Source: Mesostigma viride
Lineage: Eukaryota; Streptophyta; Mesostigmatophyceae; Mesostigmatales; Mesostigmataceae
Length of the DNA: 64,000 bases
Direction of reading: 5' to 3'
Assembly (NCBI GenBank): GCA_009746045.1
Contig: RPFO01000156.1
Location: forward strand, 1,914,845 to 1,978,844
This document shows, piece after piece, positions 23,200 through 34,517 of this stretch. The translations under genes and the position numbers were made by a program. Position 1 is the first letter of the stretch; every line of letters begins with the position of its first letter. The notes beneath the pieces were generated by a model. The model was not told the origin of the DNA. It was given only the letters and a program-made list of their open reading frames with translations, and searched no databases.

Positions 23200-23502
23200 A
23201 TGCCTCGTGGAAAGGCCGGCGACGGCGACAAGGGCGAGGAGGAGGCACCTGCCGGTTCAGCCCAGGAGCCGCGAAAGGAGAAAGAGCCCATGGCGGGGGA
23301 GGCAATCCCTGCCAGCGACGGTGACGGGAGCAGGAGGCCGGGGGGCAAGCGAAAACACGACGAGGCGGTGGAGGAGGCCAAGCGAGCGCGGGCGACGTGG
23401 CCTACGGATGCTGTAATGGTGGCTAACGGACAGCCAACGCTGGAGAAGCGTAAGAGGGATGTATCCTCAGGTTTAGTCCCATTATCTGGAGAAAGAGCCT
23501 AG
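23200..23502 (+). pseudogene. Retroelement gag N-terminus joined to RT
   Basis: Opens MPRGKAGDGDKGEEEAPAG, the gag start shared by every copy, followed by a basic KRPGGKRKH-type segment and LEKRKRDVSS. It then jumps into reverse transcriptase sequence (GLVPLSG) near 23,470. The rest of gag, integrase, protease and the first part of RT are missing, so this copy is an internal deletion product. Confidence 0.75.
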
Positions 23503-24511
23503 AGAAATTTCTGAAGAGTACCTGGGGCTTTTCTGTGTCTCCAGTGGACCCCTGCTTGTTCCAAGGGTCCTATGAGGGCCTCCGTGTCTTTGCCTCCCTG
23601 CATGGTGATGACCTGCATCTCATAGGTCCACCTGCCTGGGTAGAGGCTGTTTTGGCCAAGATCCAGAAGCGTTTTGAGCTGGGTAAGATTCAGCACATGG
23701 TGGAGAATGAGCCCATGGTATTTTGTGGCATGCAGGCTACGCTGTTCCAGAAGCAGGGTATGTGGTACATCAAGATGGAGGGTGGTAAGAATTATCCCCA
23801 ACAGATTGTGGATGCTTTGCAGGAGCCCATCACGCAGGCTAGGTGTGCTACCATCAGGGGCATGCTGGCATGGCTTGCAAGTATTTGTGCCTCTGACTTG
23901 CTGGTGTTGAGTCGACTTACTGATTCCCAGCTGATTGAAGTGGGTGCTGAGAGTGTGGTGCAGGCTGTCAGGATGTCTCCCCCTCTTATACTGGGTCGTG
24001 TGGATTTGTACAAGCCCCTTGACATGGTTCTCTATGTGGAGAGTTCTATGGATAATAGGAAGGTCACAGAGGTCAGGGGCCTAGAGCAGCAGCACTTGTT
24101 ACCCTGGAGCAAGATCAAACCTCTCTAGTCACCTGGTACAGTCGGTTGCAAAACAAGGTTACACCCAGCAGTGATATTGCTGAGTGCAGGGCAATTTGTG
24201 AAGGGCTGCATACTGCTCTTTACTTGAGGGAGCTCTTCTTACAGCTATGTCAAGTGGCTTCCTGTAGATTGCAGCTGCACACAATGGTGAGGACTGACAG
24301 CATGGGCATGGTGCAATTTGTGCACAGGCAGCTGGCCAGGAGCAGGGATCTTGATTATCTTTGGCTCAAGGAGATGTCCTACCTAGCTCACATTAAACAT
24401 GTGCCTGGTGTGGAAAACCCCGCAGATGCCCTCACCAAGCTGGAGAAGAAGGCTGAGCGGCAGTACCCTCTGCTCTGTGGGCTCATGGACCCCTTGCATG
24501 GGAGGCCATAG
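23499..24511 (+). pseudogene. Copia-type RT/RNase H, frameshifted
   Basis: The frame from 23,499 gives LEKFLKSTWGFSVS and DPCLFQGS, the catalytic-motif region VFASLHGDDLHLIG, then LARRVLGML-like helices (AWLASICASDLLVLSRL). A frameshift at about 24,080 (EVRGLEQQ instead of EVRGRAAALVTLEQ) breaks it; RNase H continues at 24,146-24,511 with SSDIAECRAICEGL and HVPGVENPADALTK. In Ty1/copia elements this domain pair copies element RNA into DNA. The usual YVDD is LHGDD here. Confidence 0.85.
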
Positions 24512-25026
24512 AGACCAAGCCTTGCTTCAGTTTGGGTGTCCCCAGTGGGTTGCTTGACCAAAGGGCCACGTGGTGACTGGTTCTCAGTGGTTGACAACCG
24601 GTCCTTCAGGGTTAGGTACACCCTCTTGGACAGGAGTTGGATGGGAATGCACTCCTGCCAACTGAGAATCTTGCATGTAGTCCACATGGTCACACAACCA
24701 GGTTCTTTATTAGCAACAGGTTGAAACAAGCACTAGAAGGACATATATACAGCAACCTATAAGAACCAGCATTCGGGCTGCCCTTGCATGGCCTAACTGT
24801 TTGAGGCCAAAGGCGTCGACTTAAGTCCTGGCGACTCTTTTGAAACCCCATGGGGAGGGCCAGGCAGGATTCTCAGTTGGCAGGAGTACATTCCCATCCA
24901 ACTCCTGTCCAAGAGGGTGTACCTAACCCTGAAGGACCGGTTGTCAACCACTGAGAACCAGTCACCACGTGGCCCTTTGGTCAAGCAACCCACTGGGGAC
25001 ACCCAAACTGAAGCAAGGCTTGGTCT
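24512..25026. repeat. Tail-to-tail junction of two retroelement 3' ends
   Basis: Positions 24,512-24,672 (plus-oriented element) and about 24,873-25,026 (minus-oriented element) are inverted copies of the same 3' non-coding sequence, including GGTTGCTTGACCAAAGGGCC. Both lose similarity after CTCCTGCCAACTGAGAATC, which marks the shared 3' limit. The 200 bp between is unrelated. No terminal repeat matching the 5' block is present at either end. Confidence 0.8.
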
Positions 25027-26079
25027 CTATGGCCTCCCATGCAAGGGGTCCATGAGCCCACAGAGCAGAGGGTACTGCCGCTCAGCCTTCTCCTCCAGCT
25101 TGGTGAGGGCATCTGCGGGGTTATCCACACCAGGCACATGTTTAATGTGAGCTAGGTAGGACATCTCCTTGAGCCAAAGATAATCAAGATCCCTGCTTCT
25201 GGCCAGCTGCCTGTGCACAAATTGCACCATGCCCATGCTGTCGGTCCTCACCAGTGCGTGGAGCTGCAATCTACAGGAAGCCACTTGACATAGCTGGTAG
25301 AAGAGCTCACTCAAGTAAAGAGTAGTATGCAGCCCTTCACAAATTGCCCTGCACTCAGCAATATCACTGCTGGGTGTAACCTTGTTCTGCAACCGATTGT
25401 ACCAGGTGACTAGAGAGGTTTGATCTTGCTCCAGGGTAACAAGTGCTGCTGCTCTGCCCCTGACCTCTGTGACCTTCCTATTATCCATAGAACTCTCCAC
25501 ATAGAGAACCATGTCAAGGGGCTTGTACAAATCCACACGACCCAGTATAAGAGGGGGAGACATCCTGACAGCCTGCACCACACTCTCAGCACCCACTTCA
25601 ATCAGCTGGGAATCAGTAAGTCGACTCAACACCAGCAAGTCAGGGGCACAAATACTTGCAAGCCATGCCAGCATGCCCCTGATGGTAGCACACCTAGCCT
25701 GCGTGATGGGCTCCTGCAAAGCATCCACAATCTGTTCGGGATAATCCTTACCACCCTCCATCTTGATGTACCACGTGCCCTGCTTCTGGAACAGCGTAGC
25801 CTGCATGCCACAAAATACTATGGGCTCATTCTACACCATGTGCTGAATCTTACCCAGCTCAAAACGCTTCTGGATCTTGGCCAAAACAGCCTCTACCCAG
25901 GCAGGTGGACCTATGAGATGTAGGTCATCACCATGCAGGGAGGCAAAGACACGGAGGCCCTCATAGGACCCTTGGAACAAGCAGGGGTCCACTAGAGACA
26001 CAGAAAAGCCCCAGGTACTCTTCAGAAATTTCTCTAGGCTCCTTCTGCAGATTATGGGACTGGACCTGAGACCTTCCAA
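25027..26079 (-). pseudogene. Copia-type RT/RNase H, stop-interrupted
   Basis: Minus-strand partner of 23,499-24,511. The part at 26,079-25,831 covers GLRSSPIICRRSLEKFL through LHGDDLHLIG to a TAG that replaces the GAG (Glu) codon of the plus copy; the part at 25,806-25,027 continues the RT thumb and a complete RNase H region (EVRGRAAALVTLEQDQ, SSDIAECRAICEGL, HVPGVDNPADALTK). Apart from that stop it is the best preserved RT/RH here. Confidence 0.85.
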
Positions 26080-26195
26080 CCCTTTCAGAGTTCACAGGTA
26101 TCTGGCCTTTTTCTCTGCCCTCCACACAACAGGTACAGTCATAAAGAAAGGAGGGATATCACGCCAAGTCTGCCTAGCCTGGTCTTGATCACCCT

Positions 26196-27029
26196 TCAGA
26201 AAAGCTCTCTTGAATCAATCAGCACAGAGCTATAGGGCACACCCTTAACCAGAAAAGACAGAAAGATACACAGCAGAATCCTCCATGTGTCATGCAGCAT
26301 CCCTGGAGTGTAGAGCTCCTCATCCAACAGTTGGCCAGTGCCTTGATACTCGGTCACAACTGGTCTGACATGCGGCACCTGGACACCATCCACCTTCTTG
26401 AGCTTGAGGACAAACATCAATCTGAGCAGCTGGTGAACTTGTGGCAGCTCATCCACAGGTTTTGCACAGTTGGAAACTATCCACTCATGCCCAGAGGCAA
26501 CAAAGCCAAGAGTCCATGCCTTAGCCATCTTGGGGCTCTGCATCATCTCGACTAGCTTGCGCCAGGGTATACGACTGTGAGCAGCTATCTGGTACCTGTT
26601 TACCCCTAACTGCCGTGGATCAAAGGTGGTTGGGATAATCAACAGGTCCTCAGCTATGGGCTCCTGACCTTGGGGACCCTCAACATGCTGACTGTTAACA
26701 GCCTTGACCGCCACAGAGAGTCCCTGGGAATAGTGATATCTTTCAAGGGGGAGGCTGCCTCTGCCTTCTAGTGCCAACTCATCAGAGGTCAAGCTAACCC
26801 CTGGCATGCACAAGAAGTTCTGACCCAGGATGGCAGGCCCCTGATAGTCCTCTACCACACAGAACGTGGTGGGCACCCCTAAGATAGGCACACTCACTTC
26901 CCCTAGGATCTTCATGGACACCTTTCCTGAGAAATCAGACACAGCAAGGCAACTGGGGTTGGACATCTGCAAGCCTACAACATCCTCTTCCCTGATGACA
27001 GACACCTGTGAGTTGGTATCTACCTCCAT
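26196..27029 (-). pseudogene. Retroelement aspartic protease-like plus RT N-terminus
   Basis: The 277-aa frame begins MEVDTNSQVSVI, the position of a retropepsin D-T/S-G-A/S loop, and has PAILGQNFL about 70 residues later, the second retropepsin signature. After a linker it reads IPWRKLVEMMQSPKMAKAW, then a Trp-Ile segment and LMFVLKLKKVDGVQV, which match the first strands of copia RT. The active-site Gly is Asn in both copies seen. The frame is lost at 26,196, and RT resumes in another frame at 26,079. The protease lies between integrase and RT, not before integrase. Confidence 0.7.
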
Positions 27030-27500
27030 TGTAGCTGCCTAGCACGACCCCCATCCCGTGAGCTTGGATACCTTGGGATCATGCTTGCTATGCATGAGAG
27101 CTCGGATGACGTCCGCCATGAGAGGCGCCCAGGCCTTAGGTGGCTGCCCCGCCCTCTCTGGCCTTGTGACGGGAATCTCAGCAGCGTCTTCCTGCTCATC
27201 CTCCAACAGGGACAGACCATCATCCACAACAGGAGTGTTAGCAGCTGCTGCCTGGCTGTGAGCTGGCTCCTCAACCCAACCGGGAGGGCTTGGCCCGTCT
27301 GCAGGCCAGATTGCATGTGGCCTTCTTTCCTTGACATGAGCCCAGGACAACCTGTACACGTGCCTTGGATCCTTTTCCAAAGCCACCAAGCAAGATCTAT
27401 TGGCATCCTCCACACGAGTAACCACACCATCCCGCCACTATTCCCGCTTGCCTGGAATAGATGGTTCCTTCCACATCCTGACCTTCAGCCCCACCTGAGG
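27030..27500 (-). pseudogene. Retroelement integrase C-terminal region
   Basis: Reads on the minus strand from VGLKVRMWKEPSIPGK through VVTRVEDANRSCLVALEKD and VYRLSWAHVKERRPHAIWPA, a small beta-rich tail of the kind that follows copia integrase cores, then a Ser/Asp/Glu linker leading into the protease-like segment. A stop and a shift near 27,430 separate it from the core. The better copy is at 31,980-32,514. Confidence 0.7.
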
Positions 27501-27502
27501 CC

Positions 27503-28543
27503 TCAGCACATTCCAGCTCTTGTTTTTACGTCTGAGCTGGGCAAACAGCCTGTCTGCCTTCCTAAGACTTGCTTGCACCACCTTGTTAGGTAATAGCTAT
27601 ACTGCAGGGCCAGGGGAGAGACAGCTACACCATCATAGTAATAATTAACCCTGTGGTTCAGCTGTTCCTCAATCCCCTTACACCAGGCTGCTCGCTCTAA
27701 GGCAGATGCCACAAGTGGCACTGTCTCTGCTGCTAGCACCACTGTCTTCACCTCACGTATGGATCTCTCTACAGCCCCTTGCTGCCCATGGCTTTCCCTG
27801 GGGACTAGTACCAGCTTACAAGGCAGCTGGTCGTGATGCTTGAGCAAACCGTCAAACTGCAAGTCTGCCTGCACACTCTTGCATACCCCAAAGCCTGGGA
27901 CCAGGGCCTTCATACCCAACAGCAAGTGATGCTCCTGCATACCAGGTAGAACGTCTATCAGCCTATATCTACTGAATCTGTCCACCCCCACTAATATATA
28001 CAAGCCCCTAATATGGTGGATATCCATCAGGATGTCGCCATGCTCCCTAGCTGGCTCCCTAGCATGAAACTGGGGTGGGTGAACAGCATTCTCCTGGCAT
28101 CCACAGTTCTCAGCAGCAGCCTGGCAGGCTTCCCACAAAGGCTCCTTCCCTAACTTCCAGGCAAACATAGCAGCCTGCCCAGAATGACCAAACATATGGT
28201 GCAACCTATAGCCAGTCTCAGCACAGCTCAGCACTCTCTCAGTACTGACCTGGCGAGACGTCTGAACCGTGTGTGGGGACACATGATCCACACCCGGGGT
28301 TCCAGGGCTCTTCTGCAGGCCCTCCTGACTCCCAGAGCCAGTTCCTGCTCCCTGGACCGCACCAGGCCCTTCCGGCAAGGTCCCTTGGCCACCCTTGCCA
28401 GCACCTGCTGGAGACCCACCACCTGCAAGAGGAATAGGGAATTCGGCTGCAGCATTGTTATTGCAACTCAGTGGAAGAACAACATCTTTACACCCTTGGT
28501 GCTGCACAAGGGGCACACCCCCATCCTTATGTACAACCAACAC
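27503..28543 (-). pseudogene. Retroelement integrase (zinc domain and DDE core)
   Basis: The 346-aa frame starts with a Gly/Ala/Ser linker, then RLHHMFGHSGQAAMFAWKLG with CGC further on (the HHCC zinc domain before integrase), then the core: GDILMDIHHIRGLYILVGVD (first Asp), SVQADLQFDG (second Asp), and HGQQGAVERSIREVK (Glu). These are the three acidic residues that join element DNA to the target. It ends at 27,503 in a shifted frame, so the C-terminal tail is separate. It is one continuous frame with the end of gag in the intact arrangement. Confidence 0.85.
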
Positions 28544-28569
28544 ACCTTCCCCATGGGGTGATTGACTAT

Positions 28570-29239
28570 TTACAGGGGATGGCGTACCCAGTCACTGCTG
28601 CCCAGACTGGCCCCCTGCCCCAGCAGGCTTGGCCTTGTTCCTGTCAGGGCACTCACGTCGCCAGTGACCCTCCTTGCCACACACAAAGCATGCTCCACCT
28701 TTCTTCCCAGACCCAGCCCCCTTGCCAGGCTTCCCCTGGCCTCCCTGAGACTGCCCACCCTGCTTGCCCTGGTTGCCTTGAGCTTGGCCCTTGCATTGCC
28801 CCTGGCCACCCTTACCCTGCTGACCACCAGCTTGCTGGCCCCCAACCCCTCCTTGGGAACCTTGCCCTTTTCCACCCTCAGCCCCATTCCTCTGGCGTCT
28901 GAAACGCCTACGCTTGTTAGGCCGTGCCCCACCACGGGCTGGGTACCCGGGGACATCACCTTGGCCCTACACAGCGGAGGTGGCATTGCTGCCGTGGGAC
29001 TGGATGGCCTTAAACGCAGGGTCTGGCTTCCTGATGCTGAGGATCACAAGCTCTAGAGCACGCAAGGAGCCATTAGTCTGGTTAAGAAACATACGGGCAC
29101 TGTTCCTACCATCCACAATCAAACCCATACGGTCCAGGAAATAACATATGTTGTTTCCCAAAAGGAAGGCAGGAACCTGGGCCCTGACAGGTCTGATCAA
29201 CCTCAAGGGACCAAGCGGTCTGTGGCTGAGTGGGCACAA
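28570..29239 (-). pseudogene. Retroelement gag C-terminal half
   Basis: Fragments in two frames read FLDRMGL, RNSARMFLNQTNGSLRALEL, a Lys/Arg patch, a Gly/Gln-rich stretch with GQG repeats, and the zinc knuckle CFVCGKEGHWRREC at about 28,650-28,690. Gag coats the element RNA and the CCHC knuckle binds it. Frameshifts in the Gly/Gln-rich part and a foreign N-terminus mean this copy cannot make full gag. Confidence 0.8.
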
Positions 29240-29284
29240 GCTAGGTTAGGCCTGTTTCAAGCTGGTCCAGCTCCAAAAGAAGAA
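29140..29284. repeat. 145-bp segment shared with 34,655-34,798
   Basis: Both copies run through TCTGATCAACCTCAAGGGACC and end AAGAAAGGGTTGGAG directly before the 5'-block hairpin. Other 5' blocks lack it, so these two loci share a longer duplication history than the rest. Confidence 0.8.
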
Positions 29285-29966
29285 AGGGTTGGAGTTAGCA
29301 TTTTGGGCAACCAATATGCTAAGCGGATGCAGTTTGGAAAGACCTTTCCAACGCCGTGCTGACCGCCTGAAACAGACAAGGGACAAGAAAGATATGAGGT
29401 TCCGAAGTCCTAGCCGTCCGTGGCCGACTAGGGTGCAGTCCCCTGGTATAGTGGACAGGACACGTGGCAGGCCGTGCCTCCACAGGCTTAGCCTGTCCAT
29501 CACGTGACTGTGGTCCACGTAGACCAGGAGGAGCTGCAGCCTGTGACTGGTGGGGTACGGGAGCTGGCACAGGACTGCAAGGATACTAGACCTTGCAGGC
29601 TTGTGACAGGTCATGTACTTCCTAGGCTGCAGGAGTCTAGGCAAATCCAGCTCGTCCTGGCACTGCGCTGATGCCAGTGGACGTTGGGGATTTGTCTGTA
29701 CGCCTGCATGTGCCTCGTCACGCCGATGGGAACGAGGAACAACGAAGGGGATATAGCTTGGTCATGGGGATGACCAGCTATCTTGGTAAGCACGAACCGT
29801 GGGCGCCCACATTGGTCGTGGAAGTGACCACCGTGGTCGTGGCTTGGTGCACAGATTTAGGGTTGCTGCCTTGCAACTTTGGCTAAGCCGTGCTGTGAAG
29901 GATCAAGAGCTCACAATCACTGGGAGCTCTTTCTAACTCGTACTATTGCGCTTCCTTTCCATCTTC
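29285..29966 (+). repeat. Retroelement 5' block, copy 3
   Basis: Complete 5' block: terminal hairpin (TTAGCAT...ATGCTAA), GACAGGACACGTGGCAGG, CACGTGACTGTGGTCCACG, then the GAGCTC-rich end before ORF0. It lies head-to-head with the minus-strand gag at 28,570-29,239. Confidence 0.85.
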
Positions 29967-31170
29967 ATGTCCAACGTGCCAACGGTGCGGGCCATTGAGC
30001 CTTCAGAAAGCCAAAGCTCGCAGCCGCCGCTTCAGGTGAGAGCACCGGAGCGAGCGAGGCCTTTTCATCCATACGCTCATCCGAGCAGCGCGTCGACCTT
30101 CGTGCAGGCGGTGTACCTGGCGAGAGGGTTGGCCAAGAAAGGTTGGGTGGCGGTCTGTGGAACCGCAGAGGGGCCGGCAGCGAGCGACCCAATAGTGATG
30201 CAAATTGAGGCGTCGACGGCTCCATGCGAATTGTCTCGGGAGGCAGTCGAGAAATTTGTGTCGCTGAGGGACGAGCTCTCCTCGACAATTTACAGTCTTG
30301 AGGTGGCTCACCAGGGCGGGCACGTGACTGTGCAGCAGCTGGATTTGGCGCGGGAGGCATTGGGCCAGATAGTGGCGATTGGATTGGGGGCAGCGCGGCT
30401 GTTCAATCACCAGGTGGCGACTTCTGTGCTGGGCGCGGGAGTTGAAGTCCCGGAAGTCATCCGACAAGCGCAGGCGCGCGATGTCGACAACCCCTAGTCG
30501 TCGACAGAGGTGGTGGCCCAGACGTGCGAACACCTTGTGAACGTTCTCTTGCAGGAACCAAGAGGAAACGCCGATCGGTGGGTGATCACCACTCGGCCAT
30601 TCGGAATTTGGTCAACGCTTGACACGCCAAGAGAGGAGGCGCCAGGCGCTTACGATCCAGTGGTTGAGGTGATCACAGGTCGAGAGGTGACGCCGGAGGA
30701 TTTCCATTATCAGTTCGTTGATCGCCCGGAGGGGATTATCGAGCGCTCGGCACAACAGATAGACGAAGGCGACGGTACCGTGGAGGGGTACGCAACGCGA
30801 CGTCGTGCTGAGTTTCACATCCCTCAAGAACCAGAGCACGACTGCGGAGGTCGTGGGGCGTGCAACGTGAAACGGGGTGGTGGAACGCAGTGGGTGCGAA
30901 ACCTGGAGTGGGATCGCAAGGCAAGCGAGCCCCGGGTTCCAGTGGAGCAGACCGCAGACGGGCGTCCCGTTAGCAGGGTGCTAGGGCCATACGCCGAGGG
31001 GGAGGACGCTGCAGGCAGCGAGGAGGCGCGTCCAGCGACGCCCATCGCAGCTACAGCTCAAGAGCGTGAGCTTGAAGCAGCAAACCAGGCGGGTGTTGAG
31101 TCGGTGGCTGGAACGGTGCCAGCTGCATCATCCAGCGACGCCAACGCTGGGGTCCTTCTGATTTCCAGCT
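29967..31170 (+). pseudogene. Retroelement ORF0, copy 3, nonsense codon
   Basis: Starts MSNVPTVRAIEPSESQ and follows the family to DNP, where TAG at 30,496-30,498 replaces the Trp codon of the conserved NPWSS. The frame then continues intact through TCEHLVNVLLQE, WSTLDTPREE, VRNLEWDR and a Glu/Ala tail. The normal stop is also lost, so the frame runs past the gag start region. Confidence 0.75.
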
Positions 31171-31197
31171 TTCTTGTGTCGTTGCATTGTACATATA

Positions 31198-31392
31198 ATG
31201 CCTCGGGGAAAGGCCGGCGACGGCGACAAGGGTGAGGCGGAGGCGCCAGCAGGAATGGAGTCTCCGGAGGAGCAGAAGGGCAAGGAGCAGCTGGTAGGGG
31301 AAGCTATTCCTGCCAGCGACGGCGATGGGGGTAAGCGACCTGGGAGCAAGCGGCGGCATGAGGAGACGGTGGAGGAGGCGAGGAAGGTGCAG
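31198..31392 (+). pseudogene. Retroelement gag N-terminus, cut short
   Basis: MPRGKAGDGDKGEAEAPAG through KRPGSKRRHEETVEEARKV, then an abrupt switch at about 31,395 into minus-strand sequence of another copy (integrase/RT region). Only the first 65 codons of gag remain. Confidence 0.75.
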
Positions 31393-31394
31393 GC

Positions 31395-32514
31395 AAACAT
31401 GGCAGCCTGCAGCTCATCCACTGGTTCTACACAGTTGGGAACTATCCACTCATGCCCAGAGGCAACAAAGCCAAGAGTCCATGCCTTAGCAAGCTTGGGA
31501 CTTTGCATCACCTCGACTAGCTGGCGCCAGGGAATAGGACTGTGAGCAGCTATCTGGTACCTGTTTACCCCTAACTGCCGTGGATCAAAGGTGGTTGGGA
31601 TAATCAACAGGTCCTTAGCTATGGGCTCCTGACCTTGGGACCCTCAGCTGCTGACTCTTAACAGCCTTGACCGCCACTGCAAGACCCTGGGAATAGTGAT
31701 ATCTTTCAAGGGGGAGGCTGCCCCTGCCTTCTAGTGCCAAATCAGAGGTCAAAGTAACCCCTGGCATGCACAAGAAGTTCTGACCCAGAATGGCAGGCCC
31801 CTGATAGCCCTCTACCACACAGAACGTGGTGGGCACCCCTAAGATAGGCACACTCACTTCCCCAAGGATCTTCATGGACACCTTTCCTGAGAAATCAGAC
31901 ACAGCAAGGCAACTGGGATGGGACATCTGTAAGCCTACAGCATCCTCTTCCCTGATGACAGACACCTGTGAGTTGGTATCTACCTCCATTGTAGCTGCCC
32001 AGCACGACCCCCACCCCGTGAGCTTGGATACCTTGGGATCATGTTTGCTGCGCATGAGTGCTCGGATGACGTCCGCCATGAGAGGCCCCCGGGCCTTAGG
32101 TGGCTGCCCCGTCCCCTCTGGCCTTGTGACAGTTGCTTCAGCAGCCTCTTCCTGCTCGTCATCTTCCAGCAGGGACAGACCATCATCCACCACCAGAGGA
32201 TTGTTAGCTGCTGCTGCCTGGCTCTGGCCTGGCTCCTCAACCCAGCTGGGAGGGCCTGGCCCGTCTGCAGGCCAGATTGCATGTGGCCTTCTCTCCTTGA
32301 CATGAGCCCAGGACAACCTGTACACGTGCCTTGGATCCTTTTCCAAAGCCACCAGGCAAGATCTGTTAGCTTCCTCCACACGAGTAACAACCCCATCCTG
32401 CCACTTCCCCCGCTTGCCTGGAATAGATGGTTCCTTCCACATCCTGACCTTCAGCCCCACCTGAGGCCTCAGCACATTCCAGTTCTTGTCCTTACGTCTC
32501 AGCTGGGCAAACAC
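31395..32514 (-). pseudogene. Retroelement integrase tail, protease-like, RT start
   Basis: A long open stretch reads NWNVLRPQVGLKVRMWKEPS, VVTRVEEANRSCLVALEKD, the acidic linker, then MEVDTNSQVSVI and PAILGQNFL; a small deletion and shift near 31,640 moves RT (TFDPRQLGVNRYQIAAHS) into the next frame. Here the integrase tail and protease-like domain are in a single frame, which supports the order integrase, protease, RT as original rather than a local rearrangement. Confidence 0.8.
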
Positions 32515-33103
32515 CTGTCTGCCTTCCTAAGACTGGCCTGCACCACTTCTCAGGCAATAAGCTATACTGCAGGGCCAGGGGAGAGACAGCCACACCATCA
32601 AAGTAATAGTTAACCCTGTGGTTCAGCTGCTCTTCTATCCCCTTACACCAGGCTGCCCTCTCTAAGGCAGATGCCACAAGTGGCACTGACTCTGCTGCTA
32701 GCACCACTGTCTTCACTTCACGTATGGATCTCTCTACAGCCCCTTGCTGCCCATGACTCTCCCTGGGGACTACTACCAGCTTACAAGGCAGCTGGTCCTG
32801 ATGCTTGAGCAAACCGTCAAACTGCAAGTCTGCCTGCACACTCTTGCACACCCCAAAGCCTGGGACCAAGGCCTTCATACCCAACAACAAGTGATGCTCC
32901 TGCATACCAGGCAGAACGTCTATCAGCCTATACCTACAGAACGTGTCCACCCCCACCAATATATACAAGCCCCTGATATGCTGGATATCCATATGTATGT
33001 CGCCACGCTCTCTAGCTGGCTCCCTAGCATGGGAGTGGGGTGGGTGAACAGCATTCTCCTGGCAACCACAGTTCTCAGCAGCAGCCTGGCAAGCCTCCCA
33101 CAA
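32492..33103 (-). pseudogene. Retroelement integrase core, second copy
   Basis: Carries GDIHMDIQHIRGLYILVGVD, SVQADLQFDG and HGQQGAVERSIREVK, so all three acidic residues are present. The zinc domain is just upstream in another frame (RLHHMFGHSGQAAMFAWKLG at about 33,110-33,180), separated by a frameshift. Confidence 0.8.
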
Positions 33104-33104
33104 A

Positions 33105-34517
33105 GGCTCCTACCTAGCTTCCAAGCAAACATTGCTGCCTGCCCAGAATGCCCAAACATGTGATGCAACCTATGGCCAGCCTCAGCATAGTTCAGCACTC
33201 TCTCTGTACTGACCTGGCGAGACGTCTGAACCGTGTGTGGGGACACATGATCCACACCCGGGGTTCCAGGGCTCTTCTGCAGGCCCTCCTGACTCCCAAG
33301 CCAGGTCCTGCTCTGGACCGCTCCAGGCCCTTCCAGCAAGGTCCCTTGGCCCCCAGGCCAGCACCTGCTGGAGACCCACCACCTGCATGAGGCATAGGGA
33401 ATTCGGCTGCAGCATTGTTATTGCAACCCAGTGGAAGAACAACATCTTTACACCCTTGGTGCTGCACAAGGGGCACACCCCTATCCTTATGTACATCCAG
33501 CACACCTTCCCCAAGGGGTGACTGACTATTTACAGGGGATGGCGTAGCTAGTCGCTGCTGCCCAGACTGGCCCCCTGCCCCAGCAAGCTTGGCCTTCCTG
33601 TCAGGGCACTCACGTCGCCAGTGACCTTCCTTACCACACACAAAGCATGCTCCACCCTTCTTCCCAGACCCAGCCCCACCCTTGCCAGGCTTCCCCTGGC
33701 CTCCCTGAGACTGCCCACCTTGCTTGCCCTGATTGCCTTGAGCTTGGCCCTTGCCTTGCCCCTGGCCACCCTTACCCTGCTGACCACCAGCTTGCTGGCT
33801 CCCAACCCCTCCTTGGGAACCTGCACCCTTGCCACCCTGAGCCCCATTCCTCTGGCGCCTGAAGCGCCTACGCTTGTTAGGCCTCGCCCCATCACGGGCT
33901 GGGTACCCGGGGACATCACCTTGGGCCTGTGCAGCGGAGGTGGCATTGCTGCCGTGGGACTGAATGGCTTTGCAGGCAGGGTCTGGCTTCCTGATGCTGA
34001 GGATCACCAGTTCTAGAGCACGCAAGGACCCATCTGTCTGGTTCAGAAACATGCCGGCACTGTTCCTCCCATCCACACTCAACCCCATTCGGTCCAGGAA
34101 ATAGTCTGCCAGGGCTCTATCCGTGACCAGGAAGCCATACTTGGCCCCCTTGTCTCTGATGCGGTTGAGCCTGGCCCACTCCTCTGCAACAGGGCCAATG
34201 ATCTCGAACGTGTCATACTGGTGTTTATAGTAGTTTGTGAGGTTTAGAACCTTGTCTGAAAACTCCTCCCTCAGTCCATCCACCACCAGAGGATTGTTAG
34301 CTGCTGCTGCCTGGCTCTGGCCTGGCTCCTCAACCCAGCTGGGAGGGCGTGGCCCGTCTGCAGGCCAGATTGCATGTGGCCTTCTCTCCTTGACATGAGC
34401 CCAGGACAACCTGTTCTTTGAGCAGAAGGGAAAGGTTGGCCAAGGCGGGCGCCATAAGAACGGGCGCCTGTGATAACTGTGAAAGACCAGGAACTCACAA
34501 TAGTACGTTCTTGGCAT
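33105..34517 (-). pseudogene. Retroelement gag fused to integrase-tail sequence
   Basis: The 441-aa frame begins with an unrelated leader, then LSWAHVKERRPHAIWPADG (integrase tail), and at NPLVVDG switches into gag at GLREEFSDKVLNLTNYYKHQ, continuing to the knuckle CFVCGKEGHWRREC and a Ser/Gly linker. The switch falls on a short run shared by both parents (VVD-GL against FLDGL). Gag from the fusion onward is fully open. Confidence 0.8.
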
